From positions 1 through 46,155 of the forward strand of contig CALDGQ010000030.1 of NCBI GenBank assembly GCA_937941765.1: a stretch of DNA of 46,155 nt, written 5' to 3'. Positions 44,563-46,155 of this stretch are shown in pieces. The notes below the pieces were generated by a model. It saw only the letters and a list, made by a program, of their open reading frames with translations. It was not told the DNA's origin and ran no database searches. Made by a program: the position numbers and the translations under genes. Every line of letters begins with the position of its first letter. Position 1 is the stretch's first letter. This stretch comes from an uncultured Saprospiraceae bacterium (GTDB lineage: Bacteria; Bacteroidota; Bacteroidia; Chitinophagales; Saprospiraceae).

Positions 44563-44598
44563 ATTTTGCAATTTTAAAGTAACCTTAAACCTTTAACA

Positions 44599-45054
44599 AT
44601 GGCTTATTCTAACATTTTCAGCGCTCAAGCAACCTCAGAAATGCTGGATCGACTCAACAAAATAAAAGCGGACTCAAAACCACAATGGGGAAAAATGAAT
44701 GCGGCTCAAACATTGGCACACCTGAATGTAGCGTATGACAAAGCTTACAAACCTGGTAAAGCACCTGGCTTTATTGGAAAATTGATGATGAAATTATTTG
44801 TCAAAAATGTTGTTGTAAGTGCTAAACCTTATAAGAAAAACAATATGACTGCGCCTGAGTTTGTCATTGAAGGAGATCGTGATTTTGAAAAGGAAAAAGC
44901 AAGACTAATTGAAAATATGAAGAAGACTGAAAAAAATGGGGTTGCCTATTTTGAAGGAAAAGAAAATATCTCTTTTGGAAAATTGACTTCTGAACAATGG
45001 AGCAATTTATTTGGGAAACATATGGACCATCACTTTGAACAATTTGGCGTATAA
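44599..45054 (+). CDS. DUF1569 (DinB-like) protein
   Basis: 151 residues. The pattern PQWGKMNAAQTLAHLNVAYD (about 28-47), the middle PGFIGKLMMKLFVKNVV, and the end NLFGKHMDHHFEQFGV are typical of DUF1569, a four-helix DinB/YfiT-like fold. His44 and the C-terminal His residues are at the places where DinB proteins bind metal. The biochemical role is unknown. It stands alone with a strong terminator upstream. Confidence 0.88.
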   Translation: MAYSNIFSAQATSEMLDRLNKIKADSKPQWGKMNAAQTLAHLNVAYDKAYKPGKAPGFIGKLMMKLFVKNVVVSAKPYKKNNMTAPEFVIEGDRDFEKEKARLIENMKKTEKNGVAYFEGKENISFGKLTSEQWSNLFGKHMDHHFEQFGV

Positions 45055-45104
45055 ATTTTAATGAATTAAAAGTTAAGAACTGAATTTCCAACTCGATTAA
45101 TTAA

Positions 45105-45137
45105 CCTGCCTTTTGCATGCCAACTTAGGCAAGCAGG
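45105..45137. repeat. Small hairpin CCTGC...GCAGG
   Basis: CCTGC (45105) pairs with GCAGG (45133-45137), and inside it GCC pairs with GGC. It lies 50 bases after the DUF1569 stop, a weak terminator candidate. Confidence 0.4.
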
Positions 45138-45277
45138 CACATATATAACTTAATTTTAATTTGACATTTTCATAAATGCTTGAGCCTAAGACTCAATTAA
45201 TTTTCTATTAACTTTTCTGCAACTTTCATATCAATTTTTCGAATAATAAAAGGCAACAAATTAAATAAGAGAGAGAT

Positions 45278-45490
45278 ATGAGGTTTACAGAAAATAATGC
45301 TTGTCCACAAAAAATGATTATCGGAGAATTAAATTTTGCAGTGGAACAAATTGTCAATGATATTCACAGAGTTACGTTGACGAATCGAGAACTTATCAAA
45401 ATTGAAAATATAGATTTTTCTTTCGAAGATGCTTTTAGTAAGTGTATCGAAGAGATGAATTTTTTGAGATTTGTGAGTAGTATTGAATAG
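45278..45490 (+). CDS. Possible small hypothetical protein
   Basis: 70 residues, with no domain recognised and no signal peptide. An AG-rich stretch (AAGAGAGAGAT) precedes the ATG, unusual in this window and compatible with a ribosome binding site. The residues (IGELNFAVEQIVNDIHRVTL, FSFEDAFSKCIEEMNFLRF) look protein-like and helical. It may be real or a chance frame. Confidence 0.4.
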   Translation: MRFTENNACPQKMIIGELNFAVEQIVNDIHRVTLTNRELIKIENIDFSFEDAFSKCIEEMNFLRFVSSIE

Positions 45491-45498
45491 GCGAGAAT

Positions 45499-45569
45499 GA
45501 GATGAGCGGTTGGAAAACTTCATCTCGACCTAACAACGCGAGGCAAAGTTTTCTAACCTCTAGCCGTTG
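45499..45569. repeat. Degenerate relative of the two-hairpin element
   Basis: Hairpin one: GAGATGA (45499-45505) with TCATCTC (45520-45526) around a GGTT/AAAC core. Hairpin two: CAAC...GGC (45534-45544) with GCC-GTTG (45563-45569) around AAGTTTTCTAACCTC. The order and inner CTAACCTC core match the family, but the GTCAGACTG ends are missing. Confidence 0.6.
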
Positions 45570-45578
45570 TAGTGTAAG

Positions 45579-45995
45579 TTAAGGGTGAGCTGAAACCCAC
45601 ACTTCCCCATCTTCAAATATTTCCTTTTTCCAGATTGGAACGGTCTCCTTTAGGGTATCAATGGCATATGCACATGCTTGAAATGCATGCTTCCGATGCG
45701 GACAGGATATAGCAATGGCGACTGCCACTTCTCCTATTTCTAGATTTCCAATTCTATGGTGTATCGCTAGTTTCTTTACTGGCCATTTATCAACTATCGT
45801 TTCCGCAATTTTATCCAATTCCTTTATTGCCATCGGTACAAAAGATTCAAATTCTAATCTAACAACGTTTTTACCTTTTGTTGAATTTCGGACAGTTCCT
45901 ATGAACGTCACTACTCCACCACATGATGCGTCATAGACAAATGATTCTACTTTTGCTACATCAATTGGGTTGTTGTATATTTTTATTTCTTTCAT
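45579..45995 (-). CDS. moaE: Molybdopterin synthase catalytic subunit
   Basis: Large subunit of MPT synthase; with thiocarboxylated MoaD it turns cyclic pyranopterin monophosphate into molybdopterin. I use the ATG at 45995 (138 residues); a TTG two codons earlier is in frame. Marks: GGVVTFIGTVRNSTKGKNVV (about 28), LAIHHRIGNLEIGEVAVAIA (about 78) and CPHRKHAFQACAYAIDTLKE, then VPIWKKE with the catalytic Lys (about 122). No other moa gene is in the window. Confidence 0.95.
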   Translation of the reverse strand: MKEIKIYNNPIDVAKVESFVYDASCGGVVTFIGTVRNSTKGKNVVRLEFESFVPMAIKELDKIAETIVDKWPVKKLAIHHRIGNLEIGEVAVAIAISCPHRKHAFQACAYAIDTLKETVPIWKKEIFEDGEVWVSAHP

Positions 45996-46031
45996 TGTCA
46001 AAATTATAAATTAAAAATAGACGAACAATTC

Positions 46032-46155
46032 GTCAGACTGTGCGAAAATACTCGTTCGAGATGAGAGGTTAGAAACCTTCATCTCGTAACACACACGGTA
46101 TTCGAGCAAAAGGTTTCTAACCTCTTTGCTTTTGGGAATTTTCGCACAGCCTGAC
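46032..46155. repeat. Dispersed two-hairpin palindromic element, full copy at the window end
   Basis: The ends GTCAGACTGTGCGAAAAT (46032-46049) and ATTTTCGCACAGCCTGAC (46138-46155) differ by one base. The internal hairpins are CGAGATGA-g-AGGTT-AGA-AACCT-TCATCTCG and GCAAA-AGGTT-TCT-AACCT-c-TTTGC. It is the reverse complement of the copy at 38174 along its length. It lies upstream of moaE. Confidence 0.9.

Overview
The window is a typical piece of a Bacteroidota chromosome, probably a free-living Saprospiria- or Flavobacteriia-like lineage (inference). It is AT-rich. Three secreted proteins carry type IX secretion (T9SS) C-terminal sorting domains. Promoters match the Bacteroidota -7 box TAnnTTTG, and Shine-Dalgarno sequences are mostly absent. 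Ribosomal protein S16 carries a long extension ending in a helix-hairpin-helix domain. I see no tRNA, rRNA, CRISPR array, phage module or transposase.

Layout. 0.2-3.1 kb: acetaldehyde dehydrogenase and 4-hydroxy-2-oxovalerate aldolase (end of a meta-cleavage pathway) with a divergent TetR regulator. 3.1-9.3 kb: envelope and housekeeping genes (M15-type peptidase, two-DTG lipoprotein, NUDIX hydrolase, pyrE, M42 aminopeptidase, UbiA-like membrane protein). 9.3-10.3 kb: a small unknown gene between two diverged 190-200 bp repeats with inverted ends, next to a 32-codon relic of a second sortilin-like gene. 10.3-23.8 kb: a dense signalling island with two very large CheB-CheR-PAS-histidine kinases (each next to a stand-alone receiver), two small histidine kinases, a NarL-type regulator, a Ras/Rab-like GTPase and a small coiled-coil protein, but no chemoreceptor, CheA or CheW. 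23.8-26.7 kb: a secreted sortilin-like Asp-box protein. 27-32 kb: extended S16, an unknown 461-residue protein, an EI24/CysZ-like membrane protein and a secreted adhesin-like protein. 32-38.8 kb: isoaspartyl peptidase, proC, M43 metalloprotease, PlsC-type acyltransferase, miaA, ArsC-like protein, PaaI-type thioesterase. 39-44.5 kb: tandem paralogous secreted LVIVD/choice-of-anchor proteins. 44.6-46 kb: DUF1569 protein, small ORF, moaE.

The most unusual non-coding content is a dispersed palindromic element of about 115-135 bp. Its ends are GTCAGACTGTGCGAAAA and the inverse, and it contains two stem-loops that share an inner AGGTT/AACCT stem while their outer stems differ between copies yet stay paired. 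Full copies lie at 5.0, 38.2 and 46.0 kb, a half copy at 0.1 kb and a degenerate one at 45.5 kb. A second class is long intergenic inverted repeats at gene ends (8.3, 29.8, 37.7, 38.1-38.3 kb), each built from its own short reiterated phrase. The strongest candidates for an undescribed system are the signalling island with its GTPase and these structured repeats.
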